Assembly: GCA_005406025.1 (NCBI GenBank)
Contig: BGZK01000181.1
Coordinates: 434,001-498,000, forward strand
DNA from: Eumeta japonica
Lineage: Eukaryota; Arthropoda; Insecta; Lepidoptera; Psychidae
Direction of reading: 5' to 3'
Length of the DNA: 64,000 nt
This document shows positions 11,506 to 23,239 of this stretch, one piece after another. The translations under genes were made by a program, and so were the position numbers. The notes beneath the pieces were generated by a model. The model did no database searches and was not told the DNA's origin. It saw nothing but the letters and a program-made list of their open reading frames with translations. The number at the start of each line of letters is the position of its first letter. The first letter of the stretch is position 1.

Positions 11506-12222
11506 CAGTGGCGGATTTACACATTTGCCGCCATTAGACTATAGAAATTTTTCCGTCCCTACCCACCTCTGTAAGTCGATACTCAAGTTCACAATCAGAT
11601 TAATTATATTTTTTTTCTATATTTGACATTGTAACTTTATGATTTGTGCATTATCGTCCTAATCACTCCACATTTTTCCTGTAATTGACATAACTGTGAA
11701 CTAGACGATAGATGTGTCAATTCCTAGATTATTTTTACAATTCAATGATTTAGTTAAGATTGCACAAGAAATAGTTTTTAGATATATCTCTTAATTAATA
11801 AAAGTTTTATATAATAAGCCTCTCATCCTGAACTGCTTTCTTCTTTCTTTGTGTTGTGGTTGTCTCTTTTGTTATAAAATAAAAGTTTTATGGTGTATTA
11901 AAAAGCCAGGGTAATGAATGTCTTAATAGTATATAAACAATCATGAACATTCGATAAACAGAATTAAATAATTTTTATTGCGCTTACTTACATAATTTGC
12001 AAACGTTGCAATTATCTGGTAACAAGGCTGTCGATGTGGATGAAATTCGATTAGATTAAAATGTTATATGTGGATTTGTTGGTGTGGATCTAAGAACACT
12101 TAGCTATACATAAATAATTTTAATTTTTGTAAGTCATAAAAAATTCTGGCCACAAATTAGCCGCCCCTGAATCTGCCGCCCTAAGCTCCAGCCTACTCAG
12201 TCCGCTGGTAAATCTGCCAACA
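11506..12222. mobile_element. hAT-like non-autonomous DNA element
   Basis: The left end reads CAGTGGCGGATTTACACATT. The reverse complement of the right end reads TTGGCAGATTTACCAGCGG. These are imperfect terminal inverted repeats of the CAGTGGCGGATTTA type typical of hAT elements. Just inside, GCCGCC motifs occur at both ends (11531 and 12172). The ~715-bp interior is AT-rich and non-coding. An 8-bp target duplication, expected for hAT, is not obvious, so the exact right boundary is uncertain. Confidence 0.5.
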
Positions 12223-12485
12223 AAGTTTTAATGCTATGCAGCAGTGGGTTATCATTTAGAAGTTAGCATTTAATTGCTTAGCTGTTGATGTTTTGCAGTC
12301 GGTTTTTTTTTATTTTTTTTTTAATTATTTACTTTATTATTGCTAATATTTGCTGAAGAACCATATTTAATTGATAGCTTTTTTTAATTGAAAATAAAAA
12401 TAATAAGAATGTAATAGAGCCATGGTGTGGTCAATTTGGCTGAAAATAGACCGGGTGAGATTATCTCACAAAGTACATAAGAGTA

Positions 12486-13742
12486 TTAGGTCAAGGAAAA
12501 AGTTTTTTCGTATTTTATAAGTAAAAAGTTGTAATAAAACTTCTGGTTGTGCTCTTTGTATCCGGCTAATTTTGATACCATTTAACAGATGACATTAAAA
12601 AAAAGAAACTTAATAAACAAAAAGGATGTCTCGTTATTATTCTATTGTTTTTCTATCCACCAAAATGAGTGAATTTAAAGTAGAAATTCAATATATTTCA
12701 AAGTTTTATTACAAAAAAGGGAAAAATACTACACAAGTCATAAAATTTTTTGTTACATTTATAGACCTGATGCAGTGTCGGTAAAAGTAACACAAAACTG
12801 GTTCAAGTGTTCTCAATCCGATAATTTTGATGTAAAAGATGAACCTCGCTCCGGTCGACCTGTTACGAATAAAATCGATGCCAATTTGGAATAAATAGAG
12901 TAAGATCGGCTTATTAGTTCTTGCAACATAGCTGAAGAGCTGATGATTGACTACAAAATAGTTTTGATCTATTTGAAAAAGGCTAGATATACAAAAAAAT
13001 CGATACTTGGGTCCCACGCGAATTCACTGAAAGAAATCTAATGAATGGTGTACTCATTTGTAATTCTTATACGTAATGAAACCGAACCGTTTTTGAAAAT
13101 ATTGATGATAAAAAATGGATTATCTACGACAAGAACGTGCGATAAAGATCGTGATCAAAAGGCAAGCAAGCTCCAAAAACTATAAAAAAACCCGAATTAA
13201 CTCGCAATGAATTCATGCTGTATTGTGTATGGTAAGATCGGAACGCCATTATTTATTATGAGTTTTTACCGACCGATAAAACCACTAACTCGGATCACTA
13301 TGAAAATATCTGATGAGATTTAAGCAAGAAGTATAGAAAAAACGGCAGGAGCTTATCAACAGAATGAGTGTGGTTTTGCACCATGACGCCAGATCACACA
13401 CCTCTTTAACAGCAATTATTGAAAGAGTTTGGTTGGAGTCTTAACGCATCCACAACATAGCCCTGACCTTACATCCTCAGATTTTTACATATTTCGGTCT
13501 TTTCAAAGTTCTTTAGGTATTGTGAAGTTAACACCAAAAAAGAACTGCCATAACTTGTCGCAATTTTTAAACCAGAAGTCCAAAAATTTCTACAACAATG
13601 TGATTATGTCACTACCTATAAAATGACAAGTTGTTTAACAAAATGACATATTTATATATATTTTAATTAAATGTAAATAAAATATGATGGAAAAATATCT
13701 TGAATTGGTATATAAAATACAAAAACCTTTTACCCAACCTTA
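12486..13742 (+). mobile_element. mariner element, near full length (copy 2)
   Basis: Inverted ends begin TTAGGTCAAGGAAAAAGTTT on the left. The right end reads TAAGGTTGGGTAAAAGGTTT after reverse complement. TA flanks both sides (12484-12485 and 13743-13744). Length is 1257 bp, about the size of a complete mariner. The plus strand holds a broken transposase: VTQNWFKCSQSDNFDVKDEP (helix-turn-helix region and linker), an RSGRPV motif, a WVPREFTE-type motif, then KKWIIYDKN, HHDARSHTSL and SPDLTSSDFYIF. All three catalytic aspartates can still be placed, although the conserved Asn after the second is lost. Multiple stops and frameshifts make it inactive. Confidence 0.9.
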
Positions 13743-13744
13743 TA

Positions 13745-13915
13745 TTTTAAGTAGTAGCTTCTGCCCTTGTGTTTCGTCCATGAAGAGAGTTCACGATGGC
13801 CCATCCGCCCATCAGCCCATTCTCCCTTCATGAGATATCCTGAGCTACGAGTATCCATGGGCGGCGGTAATCATCTACTATTTGGTGGCTTTGCAGTGTC
13901 ATTATCTCTTTAAAA
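13745..13915. repeat. LINE/SINE tail-like dispersed fragment
   Basis: The segment with TATCCATGGGCGGCGGTAAT at about 13852-13871, followed by ATCATCTACTATTTGGTGG, resembles a 3' UTR tail shared by many lepidopteran non-LTR elements (recognised from memory). It abuts the right end of the mariner copy. No coding sequence is present. Confidence 0.4.
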
Positions 13916-15570
13916 TGATATGAATAATACAAAAGTATGCCGTTTCAGATTGGTGGCGGGTGTTTAACTCCATTTCGACTAACCTAACCTAACAAATTAT
14001 AAATCATTTGCAATATATGAAAAGTTACTTAAATGTTTTGTTCGTGAAGTGATATAAAAAATTATTGAAGAATTGAGTACCACTCGCGCTTGTCCGCTTT
14101 CACACGTAAAACCTACGCGTACGGCCGACCCTCAGCTCGAACGATCGATTCGCAAGTTTATATGTATTTTATTGCTTAGACAACCAGAAAATTACTATGA
14201 TTTCAAGCCGGTAGCTGGTAGCAGTATTTTGAAAACCTAGTCAAATATAATCGACGAAATGGCTTGAAAGTTTTACGATAATAGTTTTCTAAATATAAAA
14301 ATTTTTGTGCAGTAGCGCAAACTTATTTTTTGCAGCTTACACCGGAGATTGAGCCACCTTCTAGATCAATTAGCTGATATTAATCTAATATAATTGGCGG
14401 CTCTCGTTTTGCTTAAATGTGATTTACTGTAAATAAGCTGCTTCTTGAAAACGACGACGAACACTGATGAAAAACTGCTCGATTGAACTCTACAATAAAG
14501 AAGTGTGACGTGACTAGTTGCATATTCAGAACGTCCATGGAGCGAAATCAGCTGCAGATGCTGTATTTGAGAAAATGAAATTGTTTTGTAATACAAAGAA
14601 CCATCTGTACTCCGTACGAGCTCGGGCGACGCCGCGCGTTAAAGACTGTGAGGTCGATGACCGCATGCAGGCTGTTTACACTTTGACAAATAGCGTGAAA
14701 TGTAAGACATATCTTTTACCCTAAATCGTAAATGTTATATTAGATCTGCATTCATATCGTATAAATTTGAGAAGATCACGAAAGCGTGCATCGATAAATA
14801 CCCCGGAAAAGATTAAGAGCTTTAGGAAATATTTTAAAGTATTAAATTTTTCAAAATATAATAAAGTGCCAGAAAGTTACGAAAATCGTGATTTACGTTT
14901 TAAACTATTAAACAAGTGATACATCAAAAAGATTAAAGCTAATAATGCGTACGTCATTTGTATCTGTCGTGCTAATATAGGCTTAAATCTTTTTTTATGA
15001 TCTCGTGGAGTTGTGAATCGGCGTTCCGTAGGCCTATCGGTTTAAATCACCGTTTTAGGGTTGCCTGAGATGTCCTGTTATTAAAATGTTTCTCGCTCTA
15101 TTATTCTTTCGTAAAATCCTTTCGAAGTGAACTATAAAAATATTATCGCACCATTACGTCATTCGGCGCAGCATAAATCAAGTTTACACACGTTTTAAAT
15201 GTCCCGCGGTAGAATTTGAAAACCGGAAAAACGCGATCGTAACGCGCGGAGGGTTCTCTGTGTTTTATCAATCTCATAGCCACTATATCTTTGTATTTCT
15301 AATTATGAAACTACGATTTGTTTTATAAAGGCAATCGAAAGCGCCGATAACTAATGTATCAATATTTCAAACAAACGTTCTCGGTACATATGCTCCGAAC
15401 CGTTCTCGCTGTGTGGAATACTGACATTCGGTCGCACTATGAACATCTCGTACACCTGCCGATTAGGTATTTTTGTCCCACTCTTACTGCTATACGTTAT
15501 CTCGTTAGCTATTTAAACGGATCTCAAATATTCCGTTGTGTAAGATCTTACCTAAGACTATCAGATTGGG
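13916..15570. other. non-coding stretch with CpG patches
   Basis: No supported gene. CpG-rich pieces occur at 14060-14150, 14600-14690 and 15180-15260, the last with many CGCG words. Short ORFs at 14366-14724 overlap on both strands and show no domain. Part of this could be a 5' UTR or promoter, but no exon can be defended. Confidence 0.3.
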
Positions 15571-15576
15571 CAGTGG

Positions 15577-16281
15577 CGTTACGCCGATATCTTTACCGCC
15601 GGTAAGCCCGCATCTCGGATCGTTTTCTTCATAAATTTCAGAGCACGGTTTTTCGCAGTGTGAACATAAATAATGAACAAGACACAGATTTCACTCGTTT
15701 ATTCAGTTGTTAACACCAGCTTCCAAATTGGACTATGGCGGATGCACAAATATGGCTGCATTTTATAAAAAATGCATCCGCCTACACATATGAACTGCAT
15801 ACATCACATATGAGGTGGCGTGGCCAAACATTCACATTCTTGCCGCATGAGCGCCACATGTGCTTGGAACACCAAGTCGCAGCAGTCCTGTATAGAGAGC
15901 TTCGAATCCCGGCCTCTCATTGGCTCTCTCGTCAAGGCACAATTTTAGTATGGAATTCATATCTGCATTACAAGTATTATACTTTCATACATACACAATT
16001 TATAAACCATTCAAATAATACACCCTAATAATCAATACATCCTAAAAATCAATAGACCCTACGAATAAACTTATCCAGATAATAAAACACATACAACGTA
16101 AACATTTGATACACATAAATACACTTAAACACTATACAAAATAAAATCAATCCTTGACTAAGTCTGTATACGAGAAATAAATCTATAAACAAAAAAAATC
16201 GTTTTCAGGATTCTAATGCAAAATAGCAAAAACGAAATCGTTATAATTTTGTCATGTCCGTCCATCCGGCCGCATATAACA
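15577..16281 (-). mobile_element. LTR (probably solo), second copy of the 38.8-kb LTR family
   Basis: On the minus strand this region aligns by eye, in order, with the solo LTR at 38767-39499. Shared blocks are GTGTTTTATTAT, GGCCACGCC, ATGTATGCA, CATGTG, TATAAAATGCAG, TGTGCATCCG, CTGAATAAA (poly-A signal), CATTATTTA, TGCGGGCTTAC and a GATATCGGCGTA-like end. The TATA box lies at 15760-15768 (minus). It is inside a foldback with perfect arms GGCGGATGCA (15737-15746) and TGCATCCGCC (15773-15782). No internal retroviral-type region adjoins it. The 5' limit is uncertain: ATAACA at 16276-16281 followed by GGCGT would match GGCGT before 15580, but a dispersed repeat may also cover 16180-16430. The plus ORF at 15735-16028 is a by-product. 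Confidence 0.6.
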
Positions 16282-18059
16282 GGCGTTTTGTTCAAAAAGT
16301 ACAAGACGTATATTGATGAAATTTATAGTGTAGATGTTTTGTATAAGCCGCTACTTAATTTGATACTTAAATAACGAAAATAAATATTTCTATGGGGGCA
16401 CTCCATACATGTAACAGAAGGGGCAAACAATGTTTTTCACCTAATATCAACGTGTGCCACTATTTCACAGCTCTTTTAAAAACACTTTAAGATTTCTAAG
16501 CAATTTTCTAGGCTTATTTAATATTTTCGGAAATAAACGTTCTGAAAGTAGCAGAAATTGTGTTCCCCTCTTCATTTTTTAAACCATATGTTCGAAAAAT
16601 ATAAAAAAAGTTACAAAGGTAAAGCTCAATAAATATGAAAAAAATACTTTCAATAAAAAATATTTTATACATTGTTGGATATACAGTTTTTGAGGAATTT
16701 CCAAAAAAACTGCGCTTTTCAACAAAAGAACGCAAGTGCCTTAAAGATACGCCCTTTTGTTGATGCACTTTAGTTCACACTAGTTTAAGAGCAATATTCG
16801 ACATACCAACTTTTATCTCTAGTTATAATAGACTAAAGTGCTTATACCTATTCTCTGCAGAAAACATGGAAAAAAATGTAACATCATATAATAGTTTTTT
16901 TCATGTGTAGTGCATTTCTTTGTAGTGACGGCTTGGGAACCCTACAGTGCGCATGTTCCGACATGCTCTTGGCCGGTTTTATATTATAATACAAGGTCTT
17001 ATAATCTAATTATTAATTACGTCAAATTCAATGAGTACACGTGTCAACTTCTAAACAATTTATATTACATAACGTATAATATATGTCGAGAGCGATTTGT
17101 ACTTCCTATCTCTAAAGTCGTACAAAACCTGTGGAAGGTCCAGTTAGAAAGCGATTTCACTCGACATAGCTACAACGTAATATACGAAATATTATAATTT
17201 GCAAGAAATTTACTATTATTATGCAATTTATATTGCAACAAATTATGAAAAAAATAACTAAGTAACAATTATAGCTACCCTTCCACATTTCAAACAAACA
17301 AAGACGTGTGTAGGCAGTAAAATGATAACTGCTTACTGATATGAATGATAGCTCTTATTTTCAAAGAATAATATCATAACAAAATTATACAACAAACCAT
17401 AAGATAATCTATATTTAAGTTCTTGATTGCATTAATAAAAACAACGAAGTATTAACCGGTACGAGTGGTCGCTCTGAATAAAATTAAAGTAATATGTAGT
17501 TTATTAAACGCGTTAACATTTAATGATCATTTCACAGGATTTGCTTTATAAGACATAAACAAATTTATGTCTTGGAAAGTGCAAAAAATATTATAAACAA
17601 CTTGCAATTTATTGATTAATTAGTTATTTATTGAATATAAATCAGAAAAGGAATTCTTGTATGGGGTTTTAAATTGTTTGTCGTACAGAATTTCTTTGGT
17701 TTAGTTTGTATAGTAGGCAAAAAACATTGTAATATCATCGATTCTTTTAACCTAAGATTTCGATTTAGACTGACCTTCACTCATCGAATTTCCTATTACA
17801 ATTTAAGTCTGATATAAGATACCTAATGTCTAAGACAATAATACTATAAAATATTAATACCTATCTACTAAGTATTATTGCATGAAAAAAAATTGAAAAT
17901 GAAACTTTGGTATTTTTAATATTTCTTTTACTTTACTGAAAAATTATTACATGTAAAAAATAGCTGTACGAGCACATACGGAGACAACTACTACGTTTTG
18001 ATTAATTATACATTAAGGTGTATATAATTTAAGTTAAACTAGAAAACTTGATGTGCAAA
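16282..18059. other. non-coding stretch
   Basis: 16180-16430 contains CATGTCCGTCCATCCGG and GGGGGCACTCCATACATGTA, phrases typical of a dispersed lepidopteran repeat. Beyond it the DNA is AT-rich, with ORFs (16514-16768 minus, 16910-17197 plus) that show no domain or codon bias. No gene is seen. Confidence 0.35.
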
Positions 18060-20960
18060 GATTCCCTCAGTTGGATACCACCTCATATTTCACTTTTGTC
18101 ATTTAATACAAATGGCTTAAATGAAAATATTCTGGAACTCAAGAAATATATGATGAAGTAACGGAATAGATGTACTTTTAGTTCAAGAAACCTTTTTAAA
18201 GCGACATAGGCCTAGAGCTTGCATAATTGCAAATTACGTACAATTATGAACGGTCAGGATGTACACTAGTAAAGGGAACACCGCACTATATTACAAGCGC
18301 TCCTTACACGGTTGCCCGATTGACATTTCACCTCTTCTTAATATGGAAGCTACAGGTTGTAGATTCGCTATGACGGGCCAAGGTACTCTTGTCATAGTCT
18401 CGGTTTAGATCCCAGCTACCAAACCGTTGCTCTCAGCGACCTCGAAGCCCTCCTCGCGCTAGGGGATTCCGTCATCCTTTTCGACGATTTTAATTTTAAA
18501 AACCCCAGGTGGAGATATCCTGTTGCCAATTGTGTAGGAAATAAACTTATACGACTCGAGAACAAACTAAATTACGAAATCATCGTGCTCTCTTCGTCAA
18601 CTTACTACCCCGGTAATCCCTCTAACAGACCCTCCATGCTAGACATCACCATTGTAAAAGGCATCAAGAGGTTTCGGCGTCCTCAAACCATCGGAAGCTT
18701 CTTGACAATTTTCTCGAATGGATAAGAGCAAAAAATGCAGCTTTGCGCAGCGCGAGCGCATATCCTATTGCAAAGTATAGATCCAGAGCGCAAGCCCTCC
18801 AGCGTCGAGTGACAGCTCGCATTTAGGAGGTCCGAAATGAGAACTGGAGTGATCTTATAGAGCGATCAACAACCAAGAGTTTTGGAAGGTTAACAAAGTG
18901 CTCTAATCAAAGGAATACATCCCTATACCTTCTCTCAAAAGATCAGACAATCCTGTTGCCTTAGGCAACGCGAAGATAGCGAGTGCCTGGCAGATAGTAT
19001 AGAATCCCGATGCTTTTATGCTTCTCCTCCACTCAAAGTTTTAAACATACACTGCATCGAGGAAGAGGGCCGGCATAAAGCCTCCCTCGAACCCAAAGAC
19101 GATCTGCTTCCCGTCTCTCTCAGCGAAGTTCAAACGCTAATTAAATCTTTCAAAACTAGAAAGACACCGGGTCTCGATGGTATCAATAATAAAGCTATTA
19201 AATGTTTTCCCCTGCCTCTATTGGGCTTACTAGTCGTTATTTTTAACGTGTGCCTTAAAAATTGCAATTTTTCTCCCCTCTGAAAAGAGGTGGAAGTAAT
19301 AGATACTCATAAACCAAGGAAACCTTGTGACTTCCCTGCCAGTTACAGACCAATCAACCTCCTGAACGATCTAGCTGAACTCTTCGAGAAAGCTCTCAAA
19401 ACTTACTTCACTTCACAATCATCTTGTCAGAAAAAGCTTTATCATAGACGTACAATTCGGTTTCCGACCTGTACATTCATGCCTCCAGCAAGCTCTTTGT
19501 CTAGTCTAAAATATCACGGAGGACTTTAAATCTAAGCAAAAAACCGTAGCTATCTTTTTCGATATAGCTAAGGTGGAGCATGCGGGTCTTATTTACAAAC
19601 TTCATACACTTGAAGTACCAGATCGCCTCATTCATATTATACATAGCTACATCAGTAATAGTTATTTTATTTTCAGACACGAGCCCACACACTAGACTAG
19701 ATGACTAATCAGAGCAGGAATTCCTCAAGGCTCCACCCTCTCTCCCCTCCTGTACTCCGCATACATAAACGATATTCCGGATCTGACGTCTGACATCCAA
19801 CTCACATTATTCGAGGACGATACCCTCTTATATTATCAAGCAAGGCACAAAAACCAATTCTACTCCACCTACAGAGAGCCATTGATAAGCTGGGTCGACG
19901 GTTCCAAACCTGGAGGGTCGAGGTTAACCCTTATCAGAGTTAACTTAAGTCAACCGCTATATGATTCAATTATAGCAAGCGCAGCAGTCGAAAAATTGTC
20001 GACTTAGAAACGCTCCACCTTCAAATGTTGAATGCAAACATTCCGTGGCAATTTAATTATAAATACCTAGGAGTCACGATCGATAGAAATCTTGATTTTA
20101 AAGATCATGTCGAACGCGTTAGAAAAATTTCAATTTTCTACAAAAGGCGCTCAAAGCCATGTTTGGTAGAAAAAGCAAATTATCACTGCGCAATGAGCGC
20201 ACTATTTACAAAATGCGCATTAAGGACGGCGATAACATATGCGTCTCCCATCTTTATTCATGCCACCTCAAAGACACTTGATAGGTTCCAAGTAATTCAG
20301 AATAAATTTTGTAGAGATGCCACAGACATACACTGGTGCGTTTGGAATTCAATACTTCACAGAGATCTAGAACTCCCTACTATAGCCAAATTTTTGAAAG
20401 ACGCATCTAAACGATTCTTCGACATCGCGGAATCGCATCCCAATGCTCTCCTCAGTTCAGCAGTCTCCCACACCCTCATTATTTTTTTCCGTATGCCACG
20501 GAATATACTTAGCGATCCACCTGACGCTCTTACAGCGGTAATACAAAGCCTCATGGAAGTCAACGACACAAATGACCGACTAAGCTTAGGTACTTCTAAA
20601 TCAGTAAGGTCTAATTAAGTCATATCACCGCACTCCACCGGGCCGCTTCCGTGCCAGATAGGTTAAATGGACTCGCCCCGTGTCAGTGTCCATTTACATC
20701 CTATGCCGAGGCGATTCCTTAAAGAATTGCCCATAGGACATCTCACACACCGTCGGCACCTCTGTGTGCTGTCCGGCCGCATTCGGTGAAGCTGTCACAG
20801 CATTTTAGCTAACGGCACTTGCCGACCAGATATTTTTACGGGGGACTATTTTTGTGGGTTTCAGCCCGTCATTACTCACGTGGACGGGCGCGCGGGTATG
20901 AGCTATGCATTTTTTACCTCCTCCTCGTTGCAAGAGGAAAAAAATGTGCGAAGATTATTC
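18060..20960 (+). mobile_element. Jockey-type non-LTR retrotransposon (ORF2 remnant plus 3' tail)
   Basis: Frames in plus order give a whole ORF2. The apurinic endonuclease lies at about 18090-18660 (FNTNGLNENILELKKY at the start; the usual GDFN is read as DDFN near 18483). RT lies at about 19130-19990, with SYRPINLL near 19342, GIPQGSTLSPLLYSAYINDI near 19710 and the catalytic FADD read as FEDDT near 19810. The 197-residue C-terminal ORF is intact at 20025-20618, with KYLGVTIDRNLDFKDHV and a DASKRFFDIAESHPNALL segment. Stops and frameshifts separate the earlier blocks. A better-preserved GC-rich tail follows (20619-20900). Both RT aspartates survive but the preceding Ala is Glu. There is no ORF1. 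The element is dead. Confidence 0.85.
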
Positions 20961-21104
20961 TTAGTCTGGATCATAAATTAATTGTTAATTAATTTTGTAG
21001 CATATATAAATTACAAAATTTAATGTACAGGATTAATTATTATAAGTGTTTTTGCAAACTGCCCTCGAGTTTGCTCAAAATATTCTTTCTTGCATTTTAT
21101 ATTA

Positions 21105-21830
21105 CGAATGATTAAATGCGATACGTATATAGTAAATGAGAGTGTCGAACAAATGAAAGAGTTTGCATATTTGGGTAGTCTGTTTACAAATGACGGTAAA
21201 CATGAAATGGCGGTACATACATTGAAAGGAGAGGAATGCAGAAAATGAAGTGAATGGGACCTTAATTGATATTATGAATAGTAAAAGTGTTTCACGATAA
21301 GCACGTTTTGGCTATCAATAATCAGATCCTGGCCCCTATGTTTATATACGGTAATGAAAATTGGATGTGGAAGAAGAAAAATGAAAATATAATCAATGCA
21401 GTGGAGATGCAATCTCTGTGTAAGATTGTGGAGTGTTTTTGAAAGATAGATTCAGGAACAATAATGTTAGAAAACGTTATGGCTTTAAAGTGGTTTTAAC
21501 TAGAGTAGAAAAAGGTATGTTGCGGTGGTTTGACCATCTGAAAGGATAAATAAAAATAAACTGAGAAAACAAATTTTTAGAGCGAATAAGTGTGATGGGA
21601 AGGTCGGCATATCTCGCCCTAGAAAATTCTATGCAGACCATATTGGGGGCATTTAAAAAAGGGCCAAATTTTAAGCACCCGAAACCGACGAGCTTATTTG
21701 AAAAGATTGATGGATGTCAGGGAAGCAAGAAACGTATGCAAAGATTATACTATGTGGAAGTATGTAGTCTCTGTCTGCTGTTTTGGGAAATAGATATGTG
21801 TTTATGTAATTATTATATTAATACTGCTGA
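21105..21830 (+). mobile_element. RTE-like LINE, 3' fragment (second copy)
   Basis: The plus frames read EQMKEFAYLGSLFTNDGKHE near 21150, then RKQIFRANKCDGKVGISRPR near 21565 and FYADHIGGI near 21629. These are the post-RT and C-terminal parts of the family at 2890-4735, in the same order and orientation. The copy starts after the catalytic RT motifs, as expected for a 5'-truncated LINE insertion. Frameshifts and stops are frequent, and the ORF at 21592-21834 covers only one frame of the tail. It lies about 370 bp upstream of CHMP3 exon 1. Confidence 0.75.
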
Positions 21831-22196
21831 GTAGTTTCGGACCATACTATTGTGTAATTACATTTCGTTATACGTAATTACGACGGCGTCGCATATACTT
21901 AAACGTGTTTAATCACGACGATTATAATTACAAACAAATTTTATTCAGCCCCTATTAAATATAACAATAATAATGCATTTGTTTTAATACAGAAGCATAC
22001 ATAGTAAATGTGGCCATGCTTATTTTTCTTTTTCCCTATTATTTCTATTCAATCAAAATATTTTACATTTTTTGTTAGTATAGGAATTCGATGAGGTCAT
22101 CTGGTAATCTATCATTTGAAAACTTCAAGACAAAAATCCCAAAATAGAAACAAGACAAGAATTGAATTAAACTTGTGCAATAATAAAATAACGAAC
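21831..22196 (+). promoter_or_regulatory. probable CHMP3 upstream region and 5' UTR
   Basis: This lies between the LINE fragment and the CHMP3 start codon. It is AT-rich with a small CpG group at 21880-21895. No TATA box or initiator can be chosen. The promoter must lie here or further upstream beyond the LINE, if exon 1 is the first exon. Confidence 0.3.
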
Positions 22197-22241
22197 ATGG
22201 GTTTGTTCGGTAAATCTCCTGAAAGAACACCAAAGGAAATG
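22197..22241 (+). CDS. CHMP3: CHMP3 (VPS24) exon 1, N-terminal 15 codons
   Basis: ATG at 22197 begins MGLFGKSPERTPKEM, the conserved N-terminus of CHMP3/VPS24, an ESCRT-III subunit that polymerises on endosomal membranes during multivesicular-body sorting, abscission and membrane repair. The exon ends after ATG (Met15) and is followed by the donor GTACAG at 22242. The reading frame continues exactly into exon 2 across an 82-bp phase-0 intron. The N-terminal helix in this family helps membrane insertion. The sequence is intact with no stop or shift, unlike the surrounding elements, so this is the only convincing host coding sequence in the window. Confidence 0.88.
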
Positions 22242-22323
22242 GTACAGTTATGACAATTTTGTTAGATATTCTCATTATTTATACATAATGTGATCTAGTT
22301 TACCGTACCTTATGCATCCACAG

Positions 22324-22384
22324 GTAAATGAATGGTCGCATAAACTTCGTAAAGAAGGTTATAATTTGGATCGCCAAATTAGAG
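22324..22384 (+). CDS. CHMP3: CHMP3 (VPS24) exon 2
   Basis: The acceptor CCACAG (22318-22323) precedes codons for VNEWSHKLRKEGYNLDRQIR, followed by one base (G, 22384) and the donor GTATGT at 22385. This continues the family sequence directly after Met15 of exon 1 and covers the start of helix 1, the basic membrane-binding region of ESCRT-III. The phase-1 end fits the next expected codon, which begins with G. The next expected segment (an IQREEEK-type run and the helix 2 core) was not found between 22385 and the window end in a read by eye. Either intron 2 is very long, or the downstream exons are lost or displaced. Exons 1 and 2 supply about 35 of roughly 220 residues. Confidence 0.88.
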
Positions 22385-22577
22385 GTATGTTTTAACACTG
22401 TCTAATTAATTATGATTTGATTAATAGGTATAGACACCAACTTTACATGAGAAAAAAAAACATGTTAAATAATAAATAGATCAATTATTAAATGTATAAA
22501 ATCCCTTTCATTTTATATCTATCAAAAGTACAAAGTGACATGTAAACAATGATTTATTTAATATCTACTTAGTAGTT

Positions 22578-22839
22578 ATGGGCGCGGCTGTTCGTAACAA
22601 TGGACTATCTGTGACTGCTGGTGGACTTCTGCCAGCCTATGGTGCTATTTCATATTCTTGTAATGGTTGTAGGCATAATCGTGAGGGATATGAATACTTC
22701 GAAAACGCTGATAGATGTGATTGTCTGCCTTTCTCTGATGATGCGCTCTATCGACACGAAACGTACTGTTATGGGATACTGTTACGTACTGTTTGACGAG
22801 AATGTTATAAAAAGATTTTTATCTATAGGGATATCGTAA
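22578..22839 (+). other. unassigned coding-like block with two overlapping open frames
   Basis: Two plus-strand frames stay open across the same ~200 bp (22578-22796 and 22621-22839). GC content is higher than in the flanks. The second frame is hydrophobic in its first half (MVLFHILVMVVGIIVRDM) and then polar (GYCYVLFDENVIKRFL). I recognise no family in either frame and see no clear splice sites. It may be a decayed exon, possibly of a membrane protein, or chance. It lies inside what would be CHMP3 intron 2 but does not encode CHMP3 residues. Confidence 0.2.
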
Positions 22840-23239
22840 TATTATTATTTTCCGTATTTCGCTTATTGATGGAAAGATTATTTTATTATGGTGAACGCTT
22901 ACAGTGATACCGGTTTCGTAAAATAGGAATAGGATAGTGTTTTATACTTTGACAAAAGAGTGGGATCCAAAAGATTCTTTGAAATCCCACATAGCAATTT
23001 CGTTGATGGAATCCGAGCTTGTGATTATTATTTCGTTCTGTAACATTTCATTGTATATAGATGTTTGCCCGCAACATGCATTAATATGCAGCATGCAATC
23101 CACCGATAACCCTCGAATCTGTTCTTTTACTACGAAACTCTATTCAACGAATTGAATAATGATTCGAGAGGATTGTTTTGATAGGAACTTGTATCCAAGT
23201 GGTGAACTTTAGTGAAAAAGAAGTAGTGGATTTTGTTTT
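22840..23239. other. non-coding stretch
   Basis: One 72-codon ORF (22937-23155) shows no domain or bias. No repeat or gene was identified. Confidence 0.3.

Noticed and set aside
13977..13993. CTAACCTAACCTAAC, resembling the insect telomere repeat TTAGG
   Set aside because: Fewer than three units, expected by chance or from a repeat tail.
15735..16028. 97-codon plus ORF that could be taken as a small gene
   Set aside because: It lies wholly within an LTR aligned, on the opposite strand, to the solo LTR at 38.8 kb, and covers its TATA region and foldback.
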